A DNA stretch of 64,000 nucleotides from Paenibacillus pinistramenti (GTDB lineage Bacteria; Bacillota; Bacilli; Paenibacillales; Paenibacillaceae). How positions within the stretch are numbered: position 1 is the stretch's first letter; the number at the start of each line of letters is the position of its first letter. Below are positions 16,157-24,921 of this stretch, in pieces. The stretch lies in the NCBI RefSeq assembly GCF_005869875.1, contig NZ_VAWG01000009.1, positions 1-64,000 on the forward strand, written 5' to 3'. The notes beneath the pieces are model-generated. The model was not told the origin of the DNA. It was given only the letters and a program-made list of their open reading frames with translations, and ran no database searches. The translations under genes were made by a program, and so were the position numbers.

Positions 16157-17077
16157 ATGCTGAATGAGGATCTAAAGGTATTTGCCACCGTTGTGGAGCA
16201 GTCGAGCCTGAACAGAGCGTCCAAGCTGCTGAATCTGTCCCAGCCCGCTCTATCGCGCAAGATTGCCAAGCTGGAAGAGGAGCTCGGGGTGTCTTTATTT
16301 ACCCGGAAGGGGAAAAGGCTGGAGCTGACCGAAACGGGCCAGGCCGCTTACACGTATGCGGTTGAGCAGCAGCAGCGGCACAACCAGTTCATGCAGTCCA
16401 TCTCCCGCTTCAGGGCGCCTGTACGCACCGTCGCAACCGTGGGGGCCAGTCTGACCACCATTCAAACGACACTGCCGCCGCTGATTGAAGCGCTTATGGA
16501 CAAATATCCGGAGACAGAGCTGAAGCTCGTCACCGGCAAAACGCATGAAATCGTATCCCAGGTCAAGGAAAACAAGCTGGACCTCGGCGTCATTGCTTCG
16601 GCCATCGCCGAGCCCGGGCTGCAGTGCATTCCGCTGTTCCAGGACCACCTCATGCTCGTGGTGCCCCGGCGGCATAATCTGGCCCGGTTCGGACGCACAG
16701 TCACCATGACTGACCTGAACAGCCTGCCGATGATCACGTTCTCCAAGGGAACCTGGTACCGCAGGCTGGTTGACGAGGTATTCAGCAAATACGCGGTCAT
16801 GCCGGACACGCGGATGGAGATCGACTCCTTTGAAGCGATCGTCAGGCTGCTGCCGATCTGCAAGGCGGCTGCGCTGCTTCCCCGCTCCTACCTGCGGCCC
16901 CAGCTTCTCCGGGATAATGAGCTGATCTCGGTTCCGATGAAGGAGCTGGGCGAAACGCGCCGGGCCACCTGCCTCATCTATCCGGTTCAGCCGGACAGCG
17001 GCAGCCAGGCGCTGGAGTGGGCTGCGGAGATCAAAGATTTGTTCCGCAGCAGCCTGTCTTTTCCGGGGCGCGAGTAG
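16157..17077 (+). CDS. LysR-family regulator, divergent from sdhCAB
   Basis: A 306-residue LysR regulator with an N-terminal winged helix (LNRASKLLNLSQPALSRKIAKLEEEL, here at residues about 17-42) and a two-lobe effector domain (VATVGASLTT, LDLGVIASAI, LMLVVPRRHNL, MITFSKGTWYRRLVDEV). The FSKGTWYRR segment recalls the citrate-responsive CcpC/CitR subgroup, but that is a weak similarity. Its position, back to back with sdhCAB and sharing one promoter region, makes succinate dehydrogenase the likely target. Start: ATG with AGGGGGAAG upstream. Confidence 0.82.
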   Translation: MLNEDLKVFATVVEQSSLNRASKLLNLSQPALSRKIAKLEEELGVSLFTRKGKRLELTETGQAAYTYAVEQQQRHNQFMQSISRFRAPVRTVATVGASLTTIQTTLPPLIEALMDKYPETELKLVTGKTHEIVSQVKENKLDLGVIASAIAEPGLQCIPLFQDHLMLVVPRRHNLARFGRTVTMTDLNSLPMITFSKGTWYRRLVDEVFSKYAVMPDTRMEIDSFEAIVRLLPICKAAALLPRSYLRPQLLRDNELISVPMKELGETRRATCLIYPVQPDSGSQALEWAAEIKDLFRSSLSFPGRE

Positions 17078-17130
17078 CGAGTAATTGGGGCTTGGACAGC
17101 TCTAAGGCCGCAGCATCAGTCAAACTCTTG

Positions 17131-17811
17131 TTACGACGGTTCTTCTTCCTTAACGATTGATGCTTCAAAGTCATAAATGCTGCCGTTGCTGCCAATCACG
17201 ACCATGATATCATTTGTGTTCATTACGTCCATTGAGGTTGGCGCAGTTATGCAGCCTTCAGGCTTCTGCAGGGCAACAATGCTGCAGCCGAACCGGGAGT
17301 GCGCGTTCACCTCGCCGATTGTTCTGCCGTCCAGCACTTCGGGTACCGCCAGCTCCACGATGCTGTAATCCTTTGACAGCTCGATATAATCAAGCAGATT
17401 CGGGGTGACAAGCTGGTGGGCCACCCGGATGCCCATATCCCTCTCCGGAAAAATAACCCGGTCCACGCCCAGCTTCTCCAGCGCCCGGCCGTGCAGCACG
17501 GAGATAGCCTTTGCCACAACCTGGCGCATGCCCATCTCCTTCAGCAGGATTGTCGCTAGAATGCTCATCTGAATGTCATCGCCGATCGCCACAATCCCGC
17601 AGTCAAAATTCCGGATGCCGAGCGACCGCAGCATCTCCTCATCCGTGGCGTCGGCCACAACCGCATGGGTAAGGAAGCTGCTCATGTCTTCAACAACCTC
17701 CTCATTGCGGTCCACGCCCAGCACCTCATATCCCAAATCCATAAGCTCAAGCGCCAGGCTTGATCCGAATCGGCCGAGGCCGATGACGACAAACTGCTGA
17801 TTTTTTACCAT
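17131..17811 (-). CDS. ktrA: Potassium uptake system regulatory subunit KtrA (TrkA-type)
   Basis: A 226-residue RCK protein. Residues 1-135 are a Rossmann RCK_N domain with VIGLGRFGSSLALEL (NAD/ATP-binding glycines) and an acidic residue at the end of strand 2 (GVDRNEE). A RCK_C domain follows (residues about 140-220). As a ring bound to KtrB it gates K+ uptake in response to nucleotides, and in Firmicutes to c-di-AMP through RCK_C. It lies 30 bases after ktrB in the same unit. It converges with the LysR gene; the gap is 53 bases. Confidence 0.9.
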   Translation of the reverse strand: MVKNQQFVVIGLGRFGSSLALELMDLGYEVLGVDRNEEVVEDMSSFLTHAVVADATDEEMLRSLGIRNFDCGIVAIGDDIQMSILATILLKEMGMRQVVAKAISVLHGRALEKLGVDRVIFPERDMGIRVAHQLVTPNLLDYIELSKDYSIVELAVPEVLDGRTIGEVNAHSRFGCSIVALQKPEGCITAPTSMDVMNTNDIMVVIGSNGSIYDFEASIVKEEEPS

Positions 17812-17841
17812 GTGCGTCCTTCTCCTTATCTAATCATCATT

Positions 17842-19170
17842 TTATCCTATAATCATTTGGCCTTCCGGATGGCGGTAAAGCTCCCGTCCTTTTTTCGGGC
17901 CAAGCGCATACGCTAGTGTAAGCGGTCCTAACCGGCCGATAAACATCGTCAGGCAGATGACGATTTTTCCGAATACAGTAAGCTTTGTCGTTAGTCCCAT
18001 GGACAATCCCACCGTACTGAACGCCGAGGTTGTCTCGAACAGGATGCTGAGGAAATCCGCCGACTCCGTCGTCGACAGCACCATCGCGATCAGAATGAGC
18101 AGAAACAGGGTGAGCATGGTGATCGTGAGCGCTTTGACAATCCGCTCCTGCACGATCCGGTAACGGAATATGACGATATCATCGCGCCCCCGGATCATGG
18201 AGAACATGGAGCCGATCAGAATCGCGAAGGTGGTCACTTTAATCCCGCCCCCCGTCGAGCCGGGAGCAGCTCCGATAAACATGAGAATGATGATGAAGAA
18301 CAGGGTCGCGTGCCTCATCGAGGCGATATCCAAAGTTGCCACCCCGCCGGACCGGGGAGTGATGGACTGAAACACAGAGCTCCAGATTTTGGCGCTCCAG
18401 CTCAGCGGCCCCAGCGTCTTGGCGTTGGAGAATTCAAACACAAAAATAACGATTGTCCCGATGACGATTAAAGCGCCTGACATAGTCAATACTACTTTGG
18501 AATGCAGGGAGAGCCTACGGTTCTTGCGGTAATCCGCGAGATCCGAGATCACGATAAACCCGATGCCGCCGGTAATGATCAGCAGCATGCTCATGATGTT
18601 GATCACCGGATCGGAGACGTGCTGCGTCAAGCTCTGAAAATTGCCCAGCAGGTCAAACCCTGCGTTATTAAACAGCGAAATGGAATGAAACACGCCGTAA
18701 TAGGCGGCTTTGCCGAGCGGCATCTCCGCCGACCAGCGCAGCGTAAAGACCAGAGCGGAGAATCCTTCGATAATGACGGAATAGAGCAGCACCTTCTGGA
18801 TCAGGCCCACAATTCCTTCTATTGTATTCTGATTCATCGCCTGCTGCAGCAGCAGCCTGTCCTTCAGCGAAATCCGCCGTTTCAGAACCAGCGAGAACAG
18901 CGTCGCCATGGTCATAAAGCCTAGCCCTCCAATCTGGACGAGCACCAAAATGACGATCTGGCCGAAGGTCGTAAAGAACGTGCCGGTATCCTTGACGGCC
19001 AGTCCGGTCACACAGGTGGCGGAGGTGGCGGTAAAGAGAGCGTCTATGAAGGCGAGCCTTCCGTTCGGCCTAATGGAAACCGGGAGCATCAGCAGAAAGG
19101 TTCCGATGGCTATAATCAAGGTGAAGCCGAGAACCAGGACTTGCGGCGGGGAAAATTTGCGTCTTTTCAA
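17842..19170 (-). CDS. ktrB: Potassium uptake system membrane subunit KtrB
   Basis: A 442-residue channel-like K+ transporter of the Trk/Ktr/HKT superfamily with four pore-loop repeats. Selectivity segments can be read in order: SATCVTGLAV, FNNAGFDLLG, TPRSGGVAT and GSTGGGIKV. Each follows a pair of membrane helices. With KtrA it takes up K+ (often Na+-coupled) during osmotic stress. It starts at a TTG with AAGGAG nine bases upstream. Its leader contains a 14-bp tandem repeat (19195-19236) but no recognisable ydaO/c-di-AMP riboswitch. Confidence 0.92.
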   Translation of the reverse strand: MKRRKFSPPQVLVLGFTLIIAIGTFLLMLPVSIRPNGRLAFIDALFTATSATCVTGLAVKDTGTFFTTFGQIVILVLVQIGGLGFMTMATLFSLVLKRRISLKDRLLLQQAMNQNTIEGIVGLIQKVLLYSVIIEGFSALVFTLRWSAEMPLGKAAYYGVFHSISLFNNAGFDLLGNFQSLTQHVSDPVINIMSMLLIITGGIGFIVISDLADYRKNRRLSLHSKVVLTMSGALIVIGTIVIFVFEFSNAKTLGPLSWSAKIWSSVFQSITPRSGGVATLDIASMRHATLFFIIILMFIGAAPGSTGGGIKVTTFAILIGSMFSMIRGRDDIVIFRYRIVQERIVKALTITMLTLFLLILIAMVLSTTESADFLSILFETTSAFSTVGLSMGLTTKLTVFGKIVICLTMFIGRLGPLTLAYALGPKKGRELYRHPEGQMIIG

Positions 19171-19194
19171 TGCGGGCTTCTCCTTATCGTTGGT

Positions 19195-19236
19195 TTTTTA
19201 TTGTTCATTTTTAATTGTTCATTTCTAATTATTCAT
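19195..19236. repeat. 14-bp tandem repeat in the ktrB leader
   Basis: Three units ending in ttcat: tttttattgttcat, ttttaattgttcat and ttctaattattcat (19195-19208, 19209-19222, 19223-19236). Confidence 0.85.
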
Positions 19237-19350
19237 TACCCGGCTATGTAAAATCCGATTACAACCTTAACCCTTTTTCCATCAATCTGGCAAGACTTGA
19301 CGTATTTATGTTATGTTACTTGAAGGACTATAAATAAAGGAGTTGGCCCC

Positions 19351-21030
19351 TTGAAACCAAAAGTATTATGGAGTCTGGCTGTAATTGGACTGATTTTGTT
19401 TGTTTATTTCCAATTGGTTCCTTCGCTGAGTCCCGGCTCTTCCGAAGCCGGCGGTGCCGTCAGCAAGGAGCAGGCGATCCGCTCTGCAGCCGATTTTGCC
19501 CGCGGTACTCTGCAGTTTACAGATATCCGGCAGGATGATGCGGATGTTACATATACCACTTTCTCCGATGTGTACGGTTATTTGTCCAAGGAGAATCTGC
19601 TTGATAAATATGATGAGAGCTATGGAAAAAGCTTTCCCACCGAGATGTTCCGCGTCCGCTTCAAGCAGCCTGACGATCATCTGGAATCGCTGTACGTCGA
19701 TGTGAATATGAGGGACGGAAACGTCGTCGGCTTTGATGCCGGAGAGCTGTACTCCATCAATACCAAAGAGGAGCTCCTCAAAAGCGCCGAGGGCACATCC
19801 AAAGTCAAGTCGCTCGAAGGCGATCTGACCGAGGAGGAGAAGGAGCAGCTGGCAGAGCCGTATGCGCTCGCACTTGGCTTTAAATCTGATCAGCTTCAGC
19901 CAGACACTTCCAGCCAGACGGGCCTGGTCTATGATGTGCAGGGCTACAAAACCGGCGAAGCCCAGGGCCAGTTAATTTTCTATTTCGAATACAACAATGT
20001 CTCATCCATGCAGGCCAAGTTTAGCGTTCCTGAAAGCCATACCGATTATGTGGCCGGCCAGTCCAGACTGGCAAGCTGGCTTACTTACGGGGGCTACGCG
20101 CTGTTCAGCTTTATTCTTGGCATCCTGGCCATCGTGTACAGTGCAAGAACGCGTCCCCATGCCTCCTTTAAACGCGGGATCTTCCTGACCCTGTTCTATC
20201 TGTTCATTAACGTGGTCAGCACCTTCAATATGATGCCTGTTTATGAGTCGGAGGGCATTTCGGGCATAGCCTTAACCTTGGCGCTCGGATTCCAGCTGCT
20301 TTATACGCTGGTGATGACGGCCTCCATTTATTTCTCCCTGGTGGGAGGAGACGGGCTTTGGAAGCAGAAAGGCAGAAATTTGTGGCCGCGCTTCCGTGAA
20401 GAGGGTTATGGAGACTACGTGCTGAAGAGCGCCCTGAACGGCTATGCCTGGGCATTCATTCTGCTCGGCGTTCAGACCCTGATCTATATTGTGCTTGGAT
20501 TGACGCTCCACACCTGGACCACTACGGATGAAACCCAGTCTGCCTACAATATGGTCTACCCTTGGCTGTTCCCGCTGATGGCCTGGATGGCCGGCATCGG
20601 TGAGGAGGCCGTTTACCGCCTGTTCGGTATACCGATGCTGAAGAAGATCTTCCGCAGCACCTTTATCGCCAGTCTGATCTCGACGCTGATCTGGGCGTTC
20701 GGCCATACTTTGTATCCGGTCTATCCGGTGGTATCCAGACCGATCGAGCTGACCTTTATCGGGCTGCTGTTCAGCTTTATCTTCCTGCGCCAGGGGTACA
20801 TTGCCGTCATGTTCGCACATGTGGTGTTCGACAGCCTGCTCCTGGGCTTGAGCGTTCTGCTTATGGGCGGAGCCGCCAACATCATCATCGGGATCGTTAC
20901 GTTTGCGATGCCTGCTCTGGCAGGCTATGTGGTCTATCTGCTTCGTTCCTCGAAACGAAGTACGCCAGGCACGCCGGCAGATCGCACCCGGGATGGCTTT
21001 AATGAAGGCGAAAGCAGACCTGCTTATTAA
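19351..21030 (+). CDS. CPBP-family intramembrane metalloprotease with a large extracytoplasmic N-terminal domain
   Basis: A 559-residue membrane protein. An N-terminal membrane anchor (residues 5-25) is followed by a soluble region of about 200 residues and then eight or so membrane helices. CPBP/Abi motifs are clear: GEEAVYR (Glu418-Glu419), FGHT (His452) and FAHVVFDSLL (His490, Asp494). These residues bind zinc and water in Rce1-like intramembrane proteases. The soluble domain carries alternating acidic segments (TEEEKEQLAEPYALALGF) and matches nothing I recognise; it may sense or present a substrate outside the membrane. The start is TTG with AAAGGAG eight bases upstream. It has its own terminator and is divergent from ktrB. 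Confidence 0.85.
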   Translation: MKPKVLWSLAVIGLILFVYFQLVPSLSPGSSEAGGAVSKEQAIRSAADFARGTLQFTDIRQDDADVTYTTFSDVYGYLSKENLLDKYDESYGKSFPTEMFRVRFKQPDDHLESLYVDVNMRDGNVVGFDAGELYSINTKEELLKSAEGTSKVKSLEGDLTEEEKEQLAEPYALALGFKSDQLQPDTSSQTGLVYDVQGYKTGEAQGQLIFYFEYNNVSSMQAKFSVPESHTDYVAGQSRLASWLTYGGYALFSFILGILAIVYSARTRPHASFKRGIFLTLFYLFINVVSTFNMMPVYESEGISGIALTLALGFQLLYTLVMTASIYFSLVGGDGLWKQKGRNLWPRFREEGYGDYVLKSALNGYAWAFILLGVQTLIYIVLGLTLHTWTTTDETQSAYNMVYPWLFPLMAWMAGIGEEAVYRLFGIPMLKKIFRSTFIASLISTLIWAFGHTLYPVYPVVSRPIELTFIGLLFSFIFLRQGYIAVMFAHVVFDSLLLGLSVLLMGGAANIIIGIVTFAMPALAGYVVYLLRSSKRSTPGTPADRTRDGFNEGESRPAY

Positions 21031-21063
21031 GCCATTCTCGGCAGCTGCAAATATACGTATATA

Positions 21064-21125
21064 GGTAAAAAAATAAGACGCTTCCAGCCCCTTCTTCAAG
21101 GGCGGTTTGGAGGCGTCTTGTTTTG
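21064..21125. terminator. Bidirectional terminator between the CPBP and DUF4129 genes
   Basis: AAGACGC, imperfect inner stem, GCGTCTT, with a run of A on the left (T tail for the minus strand) and TTGTTTTG on the right. Confidence 0.8.
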
Positions 21126-21136
21126 TTCGGCTTCAT

Positions 21137-22540
21137 TTATGAATGATGCTCTTCCCCGCTCCCGCCGCCGTATCGTACGGCGTGATAACGCTGAATGACA
21201 GCCTCCACATCTTTCGGGGACAGATCTGTCCATTGTCCTCCATCAGCAATGGAGTCTCCGTTCTCCGCAGGCGTGCGGCTTGCTTTGAAGTTGTATCCCT
21301 TCCTGACCGCACGACGGATCAGAACCTTGTACGCCTCGCGCGGATCGCTGGCGCTTGTGCTGCCGCCCGGCTCTTCACGCCTGCGGTGCAGGAGCCGCCC
21401 GAACCGGCGGCGCGGCGCAGCTCGGTCGATCTGCTCCACCTGGTCTACGAAATCGGCCGTTTCCTCCGGAATACGGCGGATGGTGCGCAGCAGCCCAATG
21501 CGGCGGGCAAGTCCGCGAAGCAGTCTTGCGAATCGCTCGGGCAGCCATCTGCGAAAGACTTTATAGAGCAGAATCAGAAGGAGCACAGCAGCAGCTAAAC
21601 CAACCAGGCCGAGGAAGGCGTATCCGGCGATCTGCAGCCACAGCGGAGGATGTGAAGTGCCGTCCTCCATGCCCGTGAAGCTTGGCAGCTGCTGGCCGGA
21701 AGGCTCCGGAGCCGTCTCCTCTGCGGGCTGCTCTTCTCCTTGGAGGAGCGCAAACAGGGATCGGAGGCCGTCCTTCAGCAGCAAAAAGAGGCTGCCGAGC
21801 CCTTTCCAGCTGCAGAGCACAGCCAGGACCAGAATGACGACCCACGTCATAGAGCGGTTGGCCGACAGAATCCTGCCGAGCAGCTGACGGTCGGCTTCCT
21901 GCGCGTATGCAGACCGGCGTACACGTTCTCCGTTCCAGCGCAGGAGCAGCAGAACCACTGTGAGCAGGGCCGCAGCATAAAGCCAGGCCCGGTACGGATG
22001 GAGGACGTCCGCCCTCCCGGCTGCAATGTACACGGCAAGCGCAGCCCCGAGGCCAAGAAGCGGCAGACGCAGCGGCGCCGTCCTGGCTAGCTGCCTGCGG
22101 CCGGCAATCAGCCCCCAGGCTGCGGCCGCCAGAGCGGCCAAGCCCGGCAGCACGCCGGAGAGCTGCAGCCCCTGCGCAGCCAAGGGCAGCAGCAGCGCCG
22201 CCGCAAGCAGCAGTGCGGCGGCAAGCAGGAGCGGCGTCCCCAAGCGGACGCGGCCCGCTCCGCCGCTGCGCGCTTGCGCGGTGCCGGCCAGCACGCCTGC
22301 GGCATGGCCGGCCCAAATGCTGGCCTAGAGCAGCAGCGGCGGAAGGTCCAAGGCTAGCACGGCAAGCAGAACCGCAGCCGGGAACAGCGATAAAGCTTCC
22401 AGCAGGGAATACAGCAGCGCATTCCCCGCCTCGGACAATCGGCCAGCTCCGACCGGGCGGGCGTTCACCGATTTGTTCGCCTTTGTGCTCACCGGTTCAT
22501 CCATCCCTTCGCCCCGCGGGTTATCCTTCGGTCCGTTCAT
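21137..22540 (-). pseudogene. DUF4129 membrane protein interrupted by an in-frame TAG
   Basis: The reading frame starts at the ATG at 22538-22540 (MNGPKDN), which overlaps the DUF58 stop as ATGA. It encodes 71 residues ending in a membrane segment (LSLFPAAVLLAVLALDLPPLLL) and meets TAG at 22325-22327. The same frame then continues without interruption as ASIWAGHAAGVLAGT and about 385 further residues: more membrane helices and a C-terminal DUF4129 domain (YKVLIRRAVRKGYNF, RYHAVRYGG). Codon use and hydrophobic pattern run straight through the stop. A GTG at 22294 could start a shortened protein but has no ribosome site. Partners are MoxR and DUF58, the usual trio. The gene is either a recent nonsense mutant, a read-through gene or a sequencing error. 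Confidence 0.75.
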
Positions 22541-23634
22541 GCCGACGCCTCCTTCCGCTCCGGCCATCCGGCAATCAAGACCCGGTGCCCCTGCTGTTCC
22601 AGCAGCCGGATCCCCTCACGGACGCCCTCCGACAGGTGGGCCGTAACCAGCAGGTAATCGAGCGCTTCTGCCTGCCCGCGCTCCGCCTCAAGGCGCAAGT
22701 ATTCATAGAACGAAAGCCGGGTTCTCATTTCCACCGCTGCCATTGCTTCCAGTATATTTTCCAGATGAGCCGTTCCGTAATCCGGTTCCAGTCTCTTGAG
22801 GCTTTCCGTACCCTGCAGAGCCGCGGCATTGTGGCCAAAGCCCGCCGCCATGCCCTGATGAATCAGCGAAGCGGCGCAGGTTGCGGCGTACGACAGTCCC
22901 TCTTCGATGATCTCTGGACGCGTCACCACGTTCCACATTTGTTCGGATTCTTCAATATTGAACAGGATCATCACGCGCGGATCGGCGGTATAACCATGTT
23001 TATGAACCTGAAGCCCCCCGGTCCTTGCTGTTGCTTTCCAATGAATCCGGTTCATCGGGTCTCCGGGAGCGTACCCGCGGACTCCTGTAATAAGAAACGG
23101 ATCCTCCACCACCCAGCGCCGGACGGCCAGCTCTCCCTGCCACGTCTGCCAGGAAGAAGGCAGTTCGTCATCTCCGATCAGCGCAGGATAAACCACAAGC
23201 CGCTTGTGCAGAGGGATTTGGCGCCCAGGGGTGTAAAGGGCAAACAGGTCCCCTCCTGTCATCGTGGCCGAATCCATGTGGTAAATTCCCCGGCGGCTGC
23301 ACTGCAGCTGGTGCCTGCGGGTAATCCGGATGCGCGGGCGGAGCATAAACAGGCTGGTATGGTTTTGATAGATGCTGCCTTCGCTGATGCTCATTTCCCG
23401 GCTTCTATTAAAAATCAGCGAAGCAGGAAGCATCGACTCCAGACGCAGCCACGGCACAGGGATGCTCTTCGCATTCTCGATGACCTCAACCATTTCAATC
23501 CGGTCTCCCGCATAGCAGGTTTCAGTGCTGAAATGCCGCTCATAGGTCAGCCTGCGCAGTGCCCCCCTGCCCAGAATGATCCCCTGCAGCACGAGCACCA
23601 GACCGCAGGCTAGAAAAAGCCACAGCAGCGCCAT
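22537..23634 (-). CDS. DUF58 domain-containing protein
   Basis: A 365-residue protein with two N-terminal membrane segments (LLWLFLACGLVLVLQGIILG) followed by an extended domain (TCYAGDRIEMVEVIENAKSIPVPWL) and the DUF58 core (GVRGYAPGDPMNRIHWKATART). DUF58 resembles a von Willebrand A fold and works with MoxR ATPases. The start is the ATG at 23632-23634, overlapping the moxR stop as TGATG, so the two are translationally coupled; longer in-frame extensions read through moxR in another frame and are not real. The stop overlaps the next start as ATGA. Confidence 0.88.
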   Translation of the reverse strand: MALLWLFLACGLVLVLQGIILGRGALRRLTYERHFSTETCYAGDRIEMVEVIENAKSIPVPWLRLESMLPASLIFNRSREMSISEGSIYQNHTSLFMLRPRIRITRRHQLQCSRRGIYHMDSATMTGGDLFALYTPGRQIPLHKRLVVYPALIGDDELPSSWQTWQGELAVRRWVVEDPFLITGVRGYAPGDPMNRIHWKATARTGGLQVHKHGYTADPRVMILFNIEESEQMWNVVTRPEIIEEGLSYAATCAASLIHQGMAAGFGHNAAALQGTESLKRLEPDYGTAHLENILEAMAAVEMRTRLSFYEYLRLEAERGQAEALDYLLVTAHLSEGVREGIRLLEQQGHRVLIAGWPERKEASA

Positions 23635-24611
23635 CAGCGCACTCCGCTGTCCAGACCGGCTTCGCTCGGCACAGCAGCCCTGTCCACCGCTTCCAGCAGA
23701 ATCCGGCTGGCTGCTTCCTGCTGCGCGCCGTACCTTTTCTTGAGCACAAGCCTGTGGGCGCATACCGGAATAAGAAGATGCTTGATATCGTCCGGCAGCA
23801 CATAATCTCTTCCTTTGAGCGCCGCATAGACCTGACTGGCGCGCAGCAGGGCCTGCGTACCGCGCGGGCTGATGCCGAGAGCGGCATCGGCATGGCTGCG
23901 GGTCGCTTCTGCCAAGGATACGATGTAGCCCATTAAATCCTCGTGCACGCGAACCTGCGCACATAACTTCTGGGCCTGCAGCACCTCCTCTGCGGACGCG
24001 ACGGCCCCGGCCCGCTCCGTACTCAAGCCGGCCAGTCCGGCTGTCCGCTTCAGGATCTCCAGGCCTTCCTCGGCGGAAGGGTAACCCAGCTTCATCCGGA
24101 TCATGAAGCGGTCCATTTGGGCCTCCGGAAGCGGGAAGGTACCCTGGTTATCGACCGGATTCTGCGTGGCCAGCACGATAAATGGCCGTTCAAGTTCCAT
24201 CGTCTCGCCGTCGATGCTGACCTGCCTCTCCTCCATACATTCGAGCAGGCTGGACTGCGTCCGAGGGGTTGCCCGGTTGATCTCGTCCGCCAGAACAATG
24301 CTCGAGAACAGCGGCCCCGGCCGGAAATGAAACTCCCCGTCTTTCTGATTATAGTAATGAATTCCGGTCAAATCCGAAGGCAGCAGATCGGGCGTAAACT
24401 GAATGCGCTGAAAGCTGAGCGAAAGCGATGCCGCCAGGCTTTTGGCAAGCATTGTCTTGCCTGTTCCCGGCACATCCTCAAGCAGCACATGCCCGGACGC
24501 CAGCAGCGCAGTCAGCAGCAGCTCCACCTCATCCTCCTTGCCTACGATGACCCTGCCTATATTTTCCTTGAGCTTTGCGGCAAGCTCCCTTACCGGTTCC
24601 GCCATTATCAT
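23634..24611 (-). CDS. MoxR-family AAA+ ATPase
   Basis: A 325-residue AAA+ chaperone-like ATPase. Walker A is EDVPGTGKT, Walker B VLADEINR, sensor 1 ATQNPVDNQG and arginine finger/sensor 2 in EAQMDRF and SPRGTQAL. MoxR proteins typically act with DUF58 and vWA-like partners to mature or assemble protein complexes; here the partners are the two genes downstream. The start is the ATG at 24611 (or the one two codons on, 24605), with GGGGGAG seven bases upstream. A 13-bp tandem repeat sits in its leader (24648-24699). Confidence 0.88.
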   Translation of the reverse strand: MIMAEPVRELAAKLKENIGRVIVGKEDEVELLLTALLASGHVLLEDVPGTGKTMLAKSLAASLSLSFQRIQFTPDLLPSDLTGIHYYNQKDGEFHFRPGPLFSSIVLADEINRATPRTQSSLLECMEERQVSIDGETMELERPFIVLATQNPVDNQGTFPLPEAQMDRFMIRMKLGYPSAEEGLEILKRTAGLAGLSTERAGAVASAEEVLQAQKLCAQVRVHEDLMGYIVSLAEATRSHADAALGISPRGTQALLRASQVYAALKGRDYVLPDDIKHLLIPVCAHRLVLKKRYGAQQEAASRILLEAVDRAAVPSEAGLDSGVR

Positions 24612-24647
24612 CCTTCTTCTCCCCCATTCAATCGTAAGCGATTTCAA

Positions 24648-24699
24648 AAATTAGCTTTCATAATTAGCTTTCATAATTGGTTTTCATAATTGGTTTTCA
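24648..24699. repeat. 13-bp tandem repeat in the moxR leader
   Basis: Four units: an imperfect one ending at 24660, taattagctttca (24661-24673), then taattggttttca twice (24674-24686, 24687-24699). The rest of the roughly 310-bp gap up to uvrC holds the uvrC terminator and otherwise nothing that I can identify. Confidence 0.9.
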
Positions 24700-24850
24700 G
24701 AGCCGGTTATGTCTTGTGGGTTCGGACAAGCGTCTTCCAAAAGCTCCCTTCGCTCTATTTTAGCACCCCCTGCACCGTATTTCATTAAAGCCGGATAACA
24801 ATACCTGTTATGCCTGCGACACCTGAGGGTTGCGAGAAGACCCCCGCATG

Positions 24851-24882
24851 AAAAAGAAAGGGGCCGCATAAGCAGCCCCTTC
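24851..24882 (-). terminator. Terminator of uvrC
   Basis: Minus strand AAGGGGC, loop, GCCCCTT, then TCTTTTT. Confidence 0.85.
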
Positions 24883-24921
24883 TGATAATGATTTTTCCTG
24901 TAAGGATAACGATGATCCTGT

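Noticed and set aside
19171-19350. A c-di-AMP (ydaO-type) riboswitch before ktrB
   Set aside because: The 180-bp gap holds a tandem repeat and lacks the conserved ydaO core; too short.
22213-23613. A 466-codon open frame on the + strand
   Set aside because: It is a shadow of the GC-rich DUF4129/DUF58 genes on the other strand. It has no ribosome site, and its predicted protein is low complexity.
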